In this document: positions 63,949 through 64,000 of the stretch, one piece after another
Numbering within the stretch: the first letter of the stretch is position 1
How the letters are laid out: each line of letters begins with the position of its first letter
Source: Terrimonas sp.
GTDB lineage: Bacteria > Bacteroidota > Bacteroidia > Chitinophagales > Chitinophagaceae
Reading direction: 5' to 3'
Assembly (NCBI GenBank): GCA_016125075.1
Contig: WGMO01000001.1
Coordinates: forward strand, 1 to 64,000
Length of the DNA stretch: 64,000 bases
Made by a program: the position numbers and the translations under genes
Notes under the pieces: generated by a model
The model's database searches: none
What the model saw: only the letters and a program-made list of their open reading frames with translations
What the model was told of the DNA's origin: nothing

Positions 63949-64000
63949 AGAACCCGGGGCTCTTTAATACCCGATGACCGATTTCAAATGGCCCCATAAT

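Noticed and set aside
1-64000. CRISPR arrays, tRNA or rRNA genes, prophage
   Set aside because: No regularly spaced repeats, cloverleaf sequences, rRNA blocks, integrases or phage structural genes were seen on reading; a covariance-model search would be the decisive check for small RNAs.

Overview
The window reads as chromosomal DNA of a member of the Bacteroidota, most likely a Chitinophagaceae-like soil or freshwater organism. The evidence is the Bacteroidota-type promoter (TTTG, about 20 bases, then TAnnTTTG), many short lipobox lipoproteins, an RRM-type RNA-binding protein, DUF3857 transglutaminase-like proteins, DUF2911, DUF4399 and DUF2202 lipoproteins, and an RHS tail of the 'YPFGLTMAG...[12 protein letters not shown]' type. 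I see no tRNA, rRNA, CRISPR array, prophage or origin. Genus-level assignment is inference only.

Layout. 1-2535 is a small accessory patch: a detached RHS C-terminal tip with a candidate toxin tail, a 4-base-overlapping small membrane protein (candidate immunity) with what looks like a frameshifted extension, a RAYT/Y1 transposase gene that has lost its HUH motif and is flanked by two copies of the same hairpin, a fragment of an XRE regulator, and a 78-base inverted-repeat element. 2536-12449 holds mixed metabolic genes: cupin, DsbA-like protein with a single active-site Cys, sialate O-acetylesterase, cytochrome c lipoprotein, lytic transglycosylase, a small secreted protein, a D-2-hydroxyacid dehydrogenase with Fe-S domains, and an anchored protein of unknown function. 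12815-16974 is an RNA-handling neighbourhood (RRM protein, a small possibly Sm-like protein, RhlE helicase, cold-shock protein) with a KAS III gene inside it. 17218-23444 has a DUF3995 protein, a YncE/phosphoesterase fusion, an S9 peptidase and a DUF819 transporter-like protein. 23824-27851 has a paralogue of the small secreted protein, a lipoprotein and a TPR histidine kinase/LuxR response regulator pair with two matching CCCC-N5-GGGG palindromes.

27950-40942 contains CHAD, SnoaL-like, CPBP protease, YdjM-like, alpha/beta hydrolase, GH5 glycosidase, ClpB, MetZ, class C serine hydrolase, YtcJ-type amidohydrolase and a two-TM pore-loop-like protein. 40965-44907 is a tandem DUF3857 pair, one with an intact transglutaminase triad and one apparently without. 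44997-53751 has QueG, BioA, a leftward SppA/ABC-2 permease/SRPBCC/DUF2911 run, and rightward FolK, deoxynucleoside kinase and MFS transporter. 53761-64000 has a DUF389 protein, an MBL hydrolase, MscS, a DUF4242 gene broken by an in-frame stop, a YkgJ-type zinc-cluster protein, glycine dehydrogenase GcvP, and an envelope/oxidative-stress group (DUF2202, peroxiredoxin, DUF4399, dienelactone hydrolase).

Most of the window is ordinary housekeeping and envelope biology. The parts that look most worth following are the RHS tip with its disrupted immunity gene, the dead RAYT with paired hairpins, the twin promoters of the two secreted paralogues, the Cys-less transglutaminase partner, the paired palindromes around the response regulator, and the interrupted DUF4242 gene.
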